Source of the DNA: Synechococcus sp. HK05
Lineage (GTDB): Bacteria > Cyanobacteriota > Cyanobacteriia > PCC-6307 > Cyanobiaceae
Assembly (NCBI RefSeq): GCF_019104765.1
Contig: NZ_JAHRXJ010000004.1
Span: 419,640-483,639 of the forward strand
Direction: 5' to 3'
Length of the DNA stretch: 64,000 nucleotides
Position numbers and translations under genes: made by a program. Positions 23,637 through 31,826 of the stretch are shown one piece after another. Position 1 is the first letter of the stretch; each line of letters starts with the position of its first letter. Under the pieces are notes generated by a model. It was not told the DNA's origin. It saw only the letters and a program-made list of their open reading frames with translations, and did no database searches.

Positions 23637-25397
23637 GTGCGAAACGCAACCTCACGAGACGAGGAGCTGACGGCCAGCACGTTGGCGCTGCTCGAAGAGG
23701 CTGAGCGCCTGCAGCACTGCGGCAGTTGGCGGATCGATCACGGCACTGGCGCTGTGCTCTGGTCGCCCCAGACCTACCGGATCCTGGACACCGACCCGCA
23801 CCTCAGCGCCAGCTTTGAGGGATTGCTCGAGCGTGTGCATCCCGACGACCGCAATCTGGTGGCGGCCAGCGTGCGCCAGTCGTGGTTGAGCGGACAGCCC
23901 TTTCGCCTGGAACATCGCCTGCAACTCACCAACGAGCGCATCGCCCTTGTGCTGCATCGCGGTGAAACCATCTGCGACGACGACGGCAAAGCGCTCTACA
24001 GCATTGGCACCCTGCAAAGCCTCACCCTGCAGCGCAATCTGCAGCTGGAGCTCGAGCAAGCCACCCGCACCGATGCGATCACAGGGCTACCCAACCGCCT
24101 GGCCTCCATTGCCTACCTGGAGCAACGCATCCGCGAGCTTCCCTACAACCGCCAGGTCGCCATTCTCTGCCTCGACCTCGACAACTTCCAGAGCATCAAC
24201 GACAGCTTTGGCGTGGAGGTGGGCAATCAACTCCTCCACTGGAGCGGCGACTACCTGCGGCAGCAACTGCAAGCCAGCGACTGGCTCGCCCGGCTCGATA
24301 GCGACACCTTCCTGGTGGTGCGCAGCGAGCATGTGAGCAGCCTCGCGGAGGCGCTGCAGCTTGCCGAACAGCTGCAACGGTCGTTGCACCAGGTGGTGCC
24401 CAGGCTGGAGGCGCCCCTGCCCATTCAGATGAGCGCCTGCGTGGGCGTGAGCATCGCCCCCGACCACGGCAGCGATGCCTCGAGCCTGCTGCAGTGGGCC
24501 AACACCGCTCTCACCGAAGCCAAACGGCAGGGCAAAGGCGCCATTCGCGCCTACTCCACCGCCTTGAGCCAGAGGATCCGCGAAACACTCGATCTGGAGC
24601 AGCGCCTCGCCCGCGCCATCGATCGGCAGGAACTGCACCTGCACTACCAGCCCCAGTGGGATCGCGAGCAACGCCTGATCGGGGCGGAAGCGCTGCTGCG
24701 TTGGCACACCCATCGCGGCGAAGCCATCCCGCCCGACCGCTTCATCCCCTTGGCCGAGCAGAGCGGCTTGATCCGGCCCTTGGGTCGCTGGGTGCTCGAG
24801 CAAGGCATCGCCCAACTGAGCCATTGGCAGCGCAAGGGATGGCGCTTACCGCGGCTGGCGATCAATGTGTCGGGCCACCAGCTGGATCCGGGCGAGGAGC
24901 CCCTGGATCAACACCTGCTCAGTCTCTGCGAGCAGTGGCAGGTGCTGCCGGAGCATCTGGAGGTGGAACTCACCGAAACCGCGCTGATCAGCAATCCCGA
25001 GGCCGCCGCCCACACCCTGCAGACACTCGCTGCCGCCGGCGTGAGTCTGGCGATCGACGACTTCGGCACCGGCTTCTCCTCTCTGGCGAGCTTGCAGCGG
25101 TTGCCATTACAACGTCTCAAGATCGATCGCTGTTTTGTGCAGGATCTCCCGAACAACAGCGCCGATCGCAGCATCGTGAAGGCCACGATCCTGATGGCCC
25201 ACGAACTGGGGCTGAGCTGCCTGGCCGAGGGGGTGGAAACCGAGAGCCAACGAGAGCAGTTGCTTCAACTCGGTTGCGACAGTTTTCAGGGGTACCTGCT
25301 CGGCAAGCCGATGCCGGCTGAGGAGCTCGAGGCGTTCATCGGCGCTCCAACGGCACCATCCCCCATGGGACCTGACAACCCCGTACAAGCTGCTTAG
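23637..25397 (+). CDS. PAS-GGDEF(degenerate)-EAL c-di-GMP phosphodiesterase
   Basis: A 586-residue protein without membrane segments. PAS at about 20-130; a GGDEF domain whose signature has become DSDTF (221-225), so no cyclase activity is expected; and an EAL domain with intact catalytic residues: EALLRW (E351), NVSG (N410), ELTE (444-447), DDFGTG (474-479), K495 and EGVE (531-534). It should hydrolyse c-di-GMP, perhaps under GTP or PAS-ligand control. The GTG at 23637 is the annotated start; it is divergent, 88 nt from the substrate-binding protein gene. Confidence 0.9.
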   Translation: MRNATSRDEELTASTLALLEEAERLQHCGSWRIDHGTGAVLWSPQTYRILDTDPHLSASFEGLLERVHPDDRNLVAASVRQSWLSGQPFRLEHRLQLTNERIALVLHRGETICDDDGKALYSIGTLQSLTLQRNLQLELEQATRTDAITGLPNRLASIAYLEQRIRELPYNRQVAILCLDLDNFQSINDSFGVEVGNQLLHWSGDYLRQQLQASDWLARLDSDTFLVVRSEHVSSLAEALQLAEQLQRSLHQVVPRLEAPLPIQMSACVGVSIAPDHGSDASSLLQWANTALTEAKRQGKGAIRAYSTALSQRIRETLDLEQRLARAIDRQELHLHYQPQWDREQRLIGAEALLRWHTHRGEAIPPDRFIPLAEQSGLIRPLGRWVLEQGIAQLSHWQRKGWRLPRLAINVSGHQLDPGEEPLDQHLLSLCEQWQVLPEHLEVELTETALISNPEAAAHTLQTLAAAGVSLAIDDFGTGFSSLASLQRLPLQRLKIDRCFVQDLPNNSADRSIVKATILMAHELGLSCLAEGVETESQREQLLQLGCDSFQGYLLGKPMPAEELEAFIGAPTAPSPMGPDNPVQAA

Positions 25398-25430
25398 CTT
25401 TGGCGAAGCATTTCGGCTGATCCTGCACCG

Positions 25431-27269
25431 ATGCTGCAGGCCCCTATCCCTTCAAACGACGAAGCACGGCTGCAGGAGCTGCGCAGCTATGGCGTGCTCG
25501 ACAGCCCGGATGAGCAGGCGTTCGACGACATTGGCGCTCTGGTTCGCGACATTGCCGGGACACCGATCGGCATCATCTCGCTGGTGGATGAAAACCGCCA
25601 GTGGTTCAAAAGTTGCATCGGGCTCGATGCCAAGGAAACCCCACGCAACATCTCCTTCTGCGGGCACACGATCCTGCAGCGATCGCCGCTGATCATCAAC
25701 GACGCACTGGAGGATCCGCGCTTCTGCGACAACCCGCTGGTGCTGCAGGAGCCGCACATCCGTTTCTATGCCGGCTTCCCGCTGATCTCCAGCAATGGCT
25801 TGGCCCTGGGCAGCCTCTGCGCCGTGGATCAACAGCCCCGCCACCTGAGTGACTCCCAGATCCAGGCGATGGAGCGGCTGGCGCGGCTATGCGTGCGGCA
25901 GATGGAGCTCAAACGCCAGAGCCGGCTACTGGAGCAGGCGAATCAACCACCCCCGGCCCAGGCAGCCCAACCAGGGCTGCACCCGGTGCTCACCAGCAAA
26001 GAGCAGCTGATCAGCATGGTGGAGCTGATGCTCACCCAAGCCAACCAAGCCTGCTTCGGGCTGCTGCGGCTGGAATTCAAAGAGCTCAGGCGCATCGCCA
26101 ATGCCCTGGGGGAATCCAGCGCCGGCGCCCTGCGTGAGGCCCAATTGGAGCGGCTGGAGGCGGTGTTGCCCAGCAACGCCAGCTGCTGTGAGCTCAACGA
26201 CCAGGAGTGGCTGCTCCTCACCCCCTTCACCGCCACCGAAGAGCAACTCTGCGCCCAGGCTGCGGCCATCACCCAACGGCTTCAGGAACCCATCGGGGTG
26301 GGGCAACAACTGCTGAGCTCCCAGGTGGCGGTGGGTGCGGCGCTGGTGCAAGGCAACTACAACAACGCGGCTGATCTGCTCAGCGATGCCGCCATCGCCC
26401 TGCGCAACGCGGCCCGCCGGCCCGGCAGCCACTACAGCTGCATTGATCTCGCCAGCCGCATCCAGGCTCAGCAGGATCTGCAACTGGAATCGGAGCTCCG
26501 CACAGGCCTCAGCCAGGGCCAACTGGAACCCCACTTCCAGCCCCTCTTTGATCTCCGCAGCCTGGAGGTGAAGGGGGTGGAAGCCTTGGCCCGCTGGCGC
26601 CGCAGCGATGGCGACCTGCTCCTGCCGAGCCTGTTTCTGGAGGCGGCGGAACGCGCTGAGCTGCTCGGTGAGCTGGATCTGCAGATGATCCGCCAGTCGA
26701 TCGCCGCCAGCCATGTGATGGCACGGGTGGAGCCGCAGCGGCCGATGGTGCTCAGCCTCAACCTCTCCGGCGCCTTGCTTGAAAATCCAGCGCTGTTGCA
26801 ACAGTTGTTCGCTCTGATCGACGCCGAACCACTGCCCCAGCACTGGCAGCTGCAACTGGAACTGTTGGAGGTGAATCTGCAGCAGCCGGAAGCAGACATC
26901 GCCCAAACCGTGGAGCAACTGCATCAGCGGGGTGTGCTGCTGGCCATCGACGATTTCGGCACCGGGTACTCCTCCTTGAGCCGGCTGAATCGCTTCCCGT
27001 TCCACAGCCTCAAGGTGGACATGAGCTTTGTAAAACTGCTCGACGCACCGGAGCAACCGAGCAACCGCATCCTGGAAGTGATCCAGGCCATGGCCGAGGC
27101 GCTCGAGCTGCACACCACCGCCGAAGGCGTGGAAACGGACGCGCAGCGGCTATGGCTGCAGCGCCAGGGCTTCCACTGGGGCCAGGGCTACCTGCTGGCC
27201 AAACCGATGCCCCTTCAGGACACCCTCAATCTGCTGCTCACCCACCAGAGCTCAGCAGTGCCGCTCTGA
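25431..27269 (+). CDS. GAF-GGDEF(degenerate)-EAL c-di-GMP phosphodiesterase
   Basis: A 612-residue soluble protein. The N-terminal GAF (about 20-160) contains CGHTILQRSPLIINDALEDPRF, a pattern common in GAF domains of signalling proteins. The central GGDEF-like domain (about 185-335) has lost the signature (the region reads ELNDQEWLLL). The EAL domain keeps E384 of EALARW, LNLSG, DDFGTG, SLKVDMSF and AEGVE, so it is probably an active phosphodiesterase. It follows the PAS-EAL gene by 33 nt and is likely co-transcribed. Its 3' end overlaps a small gene on the other strand. Confidence 0.88.
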   Translation: MLQAPIPSNDEARLQELRSYGVLDSPDEQAFDDIGALVRDIAGTPIGIISLVDENRQWFKSCIGLDAKETPRNISFCGHTILQRSPLIINDALEDPRFCDNPLVLQEPHIRFYAGFPLISSNGLALGSLCAVDQQPRHLSDSQIQAMERLARLCVRQMELKRQSRLLEQANQPPPAQAAQPGLHPVLTSKEQLISMVELMLTQANQACFGLLRLEFKELRRIANALGESSAGALREAQLERLEAVLPSNASCCELNDQEWLLLTPFTATEEQLCAQAAAITQRLQEPIGVGQQLLSSQVAVGAALVQGNYNNAADLLSDAAIALRNAARRPGSHYSCIDLASRIQAQQDLQLESELRTGLSQGQLEPHFQPLFDLRSLEVKGVEALARWRRSDGDLLLPSLFLEAAERAELLGELDLQMIRQSIAASHVMARVEPQRPMVLSLNLSGALLENPALLQQLFALIDAEPLPQHWQLQLELLEVNLQQPEADIAQTVEQLHQRGVLLAIDDFGTGYSSLSRLNRFPFHSLKVDMSFVKLLDAPEQPSNRILEVIQAMAEALELHTTAEGVETDAQRLWLQRQGFHWGQGYLLAKPMPLQDTLNLLLTHQSSAVPL

Positions 27270-27408
27270 CCTGATCCGCGCTCCAGCCTTCCACACGGAT
27301 CCACTTGCTGCGGCCGCTGGCTCCGCGCGCCAGCTCCAGCACCCGATCACGGCTGGCTCGGGGTTGCACCCGGATCGCCACCAACTGCTCCGGGGCTGCA
27401 GGCTCCAT
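27238..27408 (-). CDS. Small basic protein overlapping the EAL gene end
   Basis: A 56-residue frame: MEPAAPEQLVAIRVQPR, then basic residues around RASRDRVLELARGASGRSKW, then IRVEGWSADQVRAALLSS. Codon third positions are GC-rich like those of the neighbouring genes, and it fills the gap between the EAL gene (32-nt antisense overlap) and pyrC (divergent). It looks like a small soluble DNA- or RNA-binding-size protein, but no family is recognised. Confidence 0.6.
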   Translation of the reverse strand: MEPAAPEQLVAIRVQPRASRDRVLELARGASGRSKWIRVEGWSADQVRAALLSSGG

Positions 27409-27451
27409 CAACACCGAAACTAAAGGCAGCGCAGCACGAGGGCTCTACGCG

Positions 27452-28561
27452 ATGACCGCATCCATGCCCAGGCAGACCCTCACGATCCGCACGCCCGACG
27501 ACTGGCACGTGCATCTGCGGGATGGAGCGCTGCTGCAGGCCGTGGTGGGACACACCGCCGCCCAATTTGCCCGGGCGATCGTGATGCCCAACCTCAAGCC
27601 GCCGATCACCAGCACGGAGCAGGCGAGCGCCTACCGCGATCGGATCCTGGCGGCACTGGAGCGCAGCGCCGGATCCGAGGCCGCAGAGGCGTTCACGCCG
27701 CTGATGACGGCCTATCTCACCGAAACGATCGCGCCAGCCGAACTGGAGCGCGGCTTCGCCGCCGGGGTGTTCACCGCCGCCAAGCTGTATCCAGCCGGAG
27801 CCACCACCAACTCCGACGCCGGCGTACGGGATCTCAGCCACATCACCCCGGTGCTCACCTGCATGGAGCGCATCGGCATGCCCTTGCTGATCCACGGCGA
27901 GGTGACCGATCCGGCGGTGGACATCTTCGATCGGGAGGCCGTGTTCATCGAGCGGCAGCTCAAGCCTCTGCTGGAGCGCCATCCAGGCCTGAAGGTGGTG
28001 CTCGAGCACATCACCACCGCCGATGCGGTGCGGTTTGTGGAATCGGGCCCCAGCACCCTCGCGGCCACGATCACCCCCCACCACTTGCACATCAACCGCA
28101 ATGCCCTCTTCCAAGGGGGGTTGCGGCCCGACATGTATTGCCTCCCGGTGGCCAAGCGCGAGCAGCACCGTTTGGCGCTGCGGGCAGCCGCCACCTCCGG
28201 CAACCCGAAATTTTTCCTGGGCACCGATTCAGCACCGCACCTGCGCCATGCCAAAGAGAGCAGCTGCGGCTGCGCCGGGATCTACAACGCGCCCTACGCC
28301 CTCGAGAGCTACGCCCAGGTGTTCAGCGACGAACACGCCCTGGATCACCTGGAGGCCTTCGCCAGTCTGAACGGCCCGCGTTTTTACGGCCTGCCGCTCA
28401 ATGCTGGCCACGTCACGCTGGAGTGCCGCGAACCCGGCCCCGAGGAGCCCGGCCTACCGGCCATCCTGGAGCTGGCCAACGGCACCCCGGAACCCAGCCG
28501 CCTGGTGCCCTTCCATGCCGGCGAGCAACTCCACTGGCACATCTCCAGCAGAACGCGCTAG
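27452..28561 (+). CDS. pyrC: Dihydroorotase
   Basis: About 369 residues. The zinc-binding HVHLR is near the N-terminus (TPDDWHVHLRDGALL), followed by MPNLKPP, KLYPAGATTNSDAGV (the carbamylated Lys), LIHGEVTD, VLEHITT and FLGTDSAPH. It closes N-carbamoyl-aspartate to dihydroorotate in pyrimidine synthesis. ATG 27452 and ATG 27464 are both plausible starts, with the second giving MPRQTLTIRTPDDWH. It is a class II (E. coli-like) enzyme by length and motifs. Confidence 0.95.
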   Translation: MTASMPRQTLTIRTPDDWHVHLRDGALLQAVVGHTAAQFARAIVMPNLKPPITSTEQASAYRDRILAALERSAGSEAAEAFTPLMTAYLTETIAPAELERGFAAGVFTAAKLYPAGATTNSDAGVRDLSHITPVLTCMERIGMPLLIHGEVTDPAVDIFDREAVFIERQLKPLLERHPGLKVVLEHITTADAVRFVESGPSTLAATITPHHLHINRNALFQGGLRPDMYCLPVAKREQHRLALRAAATSGNPKFFLGTDSAPHLRHAKESSCGCAGIYNAPYALESYAQVFSDEHALDHLEAFASLNGPRFYGLPLNAGHVTLECREPGPEEPGLPAILELANGTPEPSRLVPFHAGEQLHWHISSRTR

Positions 28562-28653
28562 AGCTTTTACGTTGTCTTAATCATTCTGTGCCGAAAAGCA
28601 CTTGATGCAGCTTGCAGCGCATCGTTAACTGGTTCGCAAGACCAGCGGTATGG

Positions 28654-28980
28654 ATGGCTCTGTTTTCCTGGATTGCCAGCGTGGACAGCGATGCTCTCCT
28701 CGATGCCCTGGCTGAACCCTTGCAGCAACTGGGGTTGGTGATCGACCCCCACGTGAGCAGCGCCAGCCAGGTGCTGGCTTCCGATCGCCCCAACTGCGGC
28801 CTGCCCATGGCCCAGCGGGTCACCGTGCTCGCCTCCTGGAACTGCACCCGCTCGCGTGAGGCCCAGCTCGAGGTGCGCAGCTCTGAACCGCAGCTGCGTG
28901 CGGGCACCCGCTGCCAACAGATCGCCGAACAGCTGCAGCGCGCCAACCCGGGGACCGCGCAAATCGGAAGCAAATCTTGA
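28654..28980 (+). CDS. Hypothetical protein
   Basis: A 108-residue protein, apparently soluble after a weak N-terminal hydrophobic stretch (MALFSWIASV). The middle segment QRVTVLASWNCTRSREAQLEV followed by QLRAGTRCQQIAEQLQRAN contains two cysteines and looks like an alpha/beta domain. ATG 28654 is preferred over a TTG at 28612. No family recognised. An NtcA-type promoter for the next genes starts 5 nt after its stop. Confidence 0.6.
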   Translation: MALFSWIASVDSDALLDALAEPLQQLGLVIDPHVSSASQVLASDRPNCGLPMAQRVTVLASWNCTRSREAQLEVRSSEPQLRAGTRCQQIAEQLQRANPGTAQIGSKS

Positions 28981-28984
28981 ATCG

Positions 28985-29027
28985 GTAACCGCTGTTACCT
29001 GAGAAGGGGGTCGCCGCTCCATAGGTT
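28985..29027 (+). promoter_or_regulatory. NtcA-activated promoter
   Basis: GTAACCGCTGTTAC (28985-28998) is a perfect GTA-N8-TAC palindrome, the NtcA consensus, inside a longer GGTAAC-N4-GTTACC repeat. Twenty-three bases downstream is TAGGTT (29022-29027), matching the -10 form TA-N3-T. Spacing and both elements fit a class II NtcA promoter that is switched on by nitrogen limitation. Transcription should begin near 29034, ahead of the small gene at 29059 and the phycobilisome linker at 29316. Confidence 0.75.
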
Positions 29028-29058
29028 CCGCCCAGTGGATCACTGGAGGCCGAGCTCC

Positions 29059-29229
29059 ATGCAAACCCAGGTTTTGATGCAAGCCACCGATGGCAGCTGG
29101 AACACCAGCAAGACCTACCCCAATCCCCTGCTGGCCTATATCGCCGCTCGCAAACTGAGCCGCGCCGAACAACGCGCCTGCCGCACCGTGTGCAGCAGCG
29201 GCCAGGTGCTGGAAGAAATCCGCCCCTGA
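29059..29229 (+). CDS. Small protein under the NtcA promoter
   Basis: A 56-residue soluble protein starting 25 nt after the predicted start of transcription. Sequence features: MQATDGSWNTSKTYPNP, a helix LLAYIAARKLSRAEQRACR and two cysteines (RACRTVCSSGQ). No known family. An earlier GTG (29035) is in frame but would start at the transcription start, so ATG 29059 is chosen. Its position suggests a nitrogen-responsive role; the linker gene downstream may be in the same transcript. Confidence 0.6.
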   Translation: MQTQVLMQATDGSWNTSKTYPNPLLAYIAARKLSRAEQRACRTVCSSGQVLEEIRP

Positions 29230-29315
29230 GGCCGTAAAGAGCTCGCAATGTTTGGCAGACAACACCAAACAGTGCCCCTACGGTCCGGATGGTTTCTCCC
29301 CGCCGCCCGAACGTT

Positions 29316-30347
29316 ATGGCTCTCGTTCAAGCACCTGCCCTGGGCATCGAGCGCTTCGCCGCTGGCCAACGCAAAGAAAGCCGGCCGCACGCCTCCACCG
29401 ACGACCAGAACGCGATCATCCGTGCGGTGTATCAGCAGGTGCTGGGCGGCCAATATCTGATGAGCAATGAGCGCCTGGAAGGCGCTGAGTCGCTGTTCCG
29501 CAACGGCTACCTCAACGTGCGCGAGTTAGTGCGCACCGTGGCCAAGAGCGCGCTGTATCGCGCGCGCTTCTTCGAGAACTGCAACCCCTATCGCTTCATC
29601 GAGCTCAACCACAAACACTTGCTGGGCCGCGCTCCTCACAACAAAGAGGAGATGCTGCACCACTTCACGATCCTGCAAGAGCAGGGCTACGACGCTGAGA
29701 TCGATTCCTACCTCGACAGCGACGAATACAACCGCAAGTTCGGCAACGACAACGTGCCGCACCTGCACGGCTGGACCTACTCCGCCGGCCATGAGGGGCG
29801 CCAGTTCTCCTGGCTGATGCAGCTGGCCCGCGGTGCCGCCGCATCCGTGAAAGGCGATGGCAGCGGCACCCAGTTCAAGCTGGGCCAGGCCCTGCATCAG
29901 AACCGCCCCGTGCCCGTCGCGGTGTCGGCCGCCAGCCGCTACGCCCACATCAGCACTGATGGCCCCTTCCGGGCCGCCACCGCCAGCGGCAGCGACCTGC
30001 CGGTGGCGGAGCTGAGCAGCGCCCGCCGCATCGATGGCACCCCCGCCTATGGCTTCCGCAGCCAGGAGCTCCTGGTGTCGAGCCCGAGCGCCGGTGCCGC
30101 CGGCGAGGGCAGCCGCGTGGTGACCATCACCGCCAGCGGCATCGCCAACAACCGCTTCGTGCGCCACGGCGCCTACACCACTCGCGTGCCCTTCAGCCGC
30201 ATGAACGAGGCTCTGCAGCGGGTGATCCGCCAGGGCGGCCGCGTGGTGAGCGTGGTGGTGAGCGGCGAGGCTGAGCTGGCGCCAGTGCAGGCCTCAGAAG
30301 CGCCCAAAGCCGCAGCCAAGGGCCGCGGCCGCCAGAAGAAGGGCTGA
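29316..30347 (+). CDS. Phycobilisome rod linker (PBS linker plus CpcD domain)
   Basis: A 343-residue linker. Residues about 20-155 are the PBS linker domain (NAIIRAVYQQVLGGQYLMSNERL, SLFRNGYLNVRELVRTVAKS, YRFIELNHKHLLGRAPHNKEE). After an Ala-rich spacer the C-terminal CpcD domain follows (RVVTITASGIANNRFVRH, RVPFSRMNEALQRVIRQGG), ending in a Lys/Arg tail. It attaches phycobiliprotein discs in rods, most likely a CpcC-type linker, although a phycoerythrin linker cannot be excluded. ATG 29316 gives MALVQAPALG, typical of these proteins. It is not next to other phycobilisome genes. Confidence 0.88.
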   Translation: MALVQAPALGIERFAAGQRKESRPHASTDDQNAIIRAVYQQVLGGQYLMSNERLEGAESLFRNGYLNVRELVRTVAKSALYRARFFENCNPYRFIELNHKHLLGRAPHNKEEMLHHFTILQEQGYDAEIDSYLDSDEYNRKFGNDNVPHLHGWTYSAGHEGRQFSWLMQLARGAAASVKGDGSGTQFKLGQALHQNRPVPVAVSAASRYAHISTDGPFRAATASGSDLPVAELSSARRIDGTPAYGFRSQELLVSSPSAGAAGEGSRVVTITASGIANNRFVRHGAYTTRVPFSRMNEALQRVIRQGGRVVSVVVSGEAELAPVQASEAPKAAAKGRGRQKKG

Positions 30348-30374
30348 GGCCAACGGCAACGAGTTGTTGCCAAA

Positions 30375-30404
30375 TGCGGCCGCAGGTCAGATCCTGTGGC
30401 CGCA
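30375..30404 (+). terminator. 12-bp GC hairpin between linker and porin genes
   Basis: TGCGGCCGCAGG-N6-CCTGTGGCCGCA pairs over 12 bp with one G-T, ending 15 nt before the porin ATG. There is no T-run after it, so it may be a weak terminator for the linker gene or a structure in the porin leader. A smaller stem GGCAAC-N5-GTTGCC precedes it (30354-30370). Confidence 0.45.
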
Positions 30405-30419
30405 CCTCGCACCTCCGGC

Positions 30420-31706
30420 ATGCGCACGCTCCGCCGCGGCCTGCCAGCCCTGCTGGCTGCCATCGCCCTGGCGGGGCCCATCCCAGCCGGCGCCCAGGAG
30501 CCTGAGCCCGAAACCCTGGCGCTCGCCAACGACTGGCCCACGCTGCAAACGCTGCTGCAGCTGCCCGACTGGATGGATCTGCAGTTCAGCGTGACCGCTG
30601 AGCCGCTGTTCAATCCCATCGGTGGCGAACGCTCCGCCGGCAGCTGGATTCAACAAAGCAGCCTCGAGCTCAACCTCGGCAGTGGCCTCAACCAACCCAG
30701 CAGCAGCTGGAGCGAGTTCGAGCATTGGCAGTTGCGCGTTGTGGTGAATCACGACGCCGGCGACGCCTTCTACAACAGCGCCATCGGCGCCCTGTTCCCC
30801 CTCCAGCAGGTGGCCTATCCAGCCGGCTTCTACGGCACGGAGGCCTCGATTGAGCGCAAGGCTGGAGAGGGCTGGCTGAGCTTCAAGGCGGGGATCCTGC
30901 CACTCAACCCGGATTTCGTGGAAGTGCCGATCTTCGGCAACTACGTGCACTCGGCGTTCAACAACACCCTCAACATCTTGGTGGCGGATCTGCCGATCAG
31001 CCCCTTCAGCGCCTTCGGTGGGGTGGTAAGTGGCCATCCCAGCAAGGAGATCACCGTGCGCTACGGGCTGTTCGATCTGAGCAGCACCGATTTGATCTCC
31101 CGCTGGTTGGGGGTGACCAATAGCGGGGTTGGCCCCAGCGTGGGCACGGCGCAGTTTCTGCAGCTCGATCTCGAGCCGGCCTCGATGACGGCGGCTCCGC
31201 TGAAGGCCTGCCGCAGCGAGCGTGGCGTTCAACGCCAGAAAGCTGCCTGCAGCACACCGGTGAGCGTGCAAAACCAACTGCCCAATGGTTTGATCAGCCT
31301 GGGGGGCTTTCTCACCAGCGCCAACGGCAATGGGATCTACGGGAGCGTGACGCTCCCCAGCGGCTTGCCCCTGGGCCTGGCGGATCGCCTTTGGATCGGC
31401 GGCGCCTATTCCCCCGACTCGAGCCTCGATGTGGCCCCCACCTTTGTGGGCGGTGGCCTGGTGATTCAGGGCCCCCTACCCAGCCGGCCCCTGGATGTGG
31501 CCCTGTTCGGCATCGGCCGCGGCGGCCTCAGCAACCAGCTCAGCGATAGCCCCTACGAAGGAATGCTCGAACTGGGCTATCGCATCCAGTTGAACGAGAG
31601 CTTCAACCTGCAGCCCACCCTCCAGTGGATCTTTAATCCCAGCGGCGCCCCCCAGCCGGTGCCGGGGATCCTGGCGGCGGGTGTGCAACTGCAGCTCAAC
31701 TTTTAA
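30420..31706 (+). CDS. OprB-type carbohydrate-selective porin
   Basis: About 428 residues with a signal peptide (MRTLRRGLPALLAAIALAGPIPAGAQ). The mature part is a beta barrel of the OprB type, with LNLGSGLNQP, GSWIQQSSLELNLG, a plug-like region with paired cysteines (LKACRSERGVQRQKAAC) and the C-terminal strands GMLELGYRIQLNESFNLQPTLQWIFNP ending in phenylalanine. It should form an outer-membrane pore for sugars or other small solutes. No SLH domain is present, unlike the porin at the end of the window. ATG 30420 fits the signal peptide. Confidence 0.8.
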   Translation: MRTLRRGLPALLAAIALAGPIPAGAQEPEPETLALANDWPTLQTLLQLPDWMDLQFSVTAEPLFNPIGGERSAGSWIQQSSLELNLGSGLNQPSSSWSEFEHWQLRVVVNHDAGDAFYNSAIGALFPLQQVAYPAGFYGTEASIERKAGEGWLSFKAGILPLNPDFVEVPIFGNYVHSAFNNTLNILVADLPISPFSAFGGVVSGHPSKEITVRYGLFDLSSTDLISRWLGVTNSGVGPSVGTAQFLQLDLEPASMTAAPLKACRSERGVQRQKAACSTPVSVQNQLPNGLISLGGFLTSANGNGIYGSVTLPSGLPLGLADRLWIGGAYSPDSSLDVAPTFVGGGLVIQGPLPSRPLDVALFGIGRGGLSNQLSDSPYEGMLELGYRIQLNESFNLQPTLQWIFNPSGAPQPVPGILAAGVQLQLNF

Positions 31707-31791
31707 GCCGGCCCGAGGCCATCGCCTCCAGCAGCCGGTTGCGGCATCAGCGGGGCAGCGAAGCTATGGCGCCTTCACACACAGCGACCAG

Positions 31792-31820
31792 AGTGGAGGC
31801 GTGCCTGCTGCGCCTCCACT
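31792..31820 (+). promoter_or_regulatory. Perfect 10-bp hairpin 6 nt before the start codon
   Basis: AGTGGAGGCG-N9-CGCCTCCACT is a perfect 10-bp stem with a 9-nt loop, followed by TGTTGT and the ATG at 31827. The left arm contains GGAGG, so the stem could hide a ribosome-binding site of the ATP-grasp gene. It could also be a terminator for the porin gene, but lacks a T-run. Confidence 0.45.
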
Positions 31821-31826
31821 TGTTGT

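Noticed and set aside
28612..28653. TTG start adding 14 residues to the protein at 28654-28980
   Set aside because: No family support and an ATG with a normal beginning follows; kept only as an alternative.
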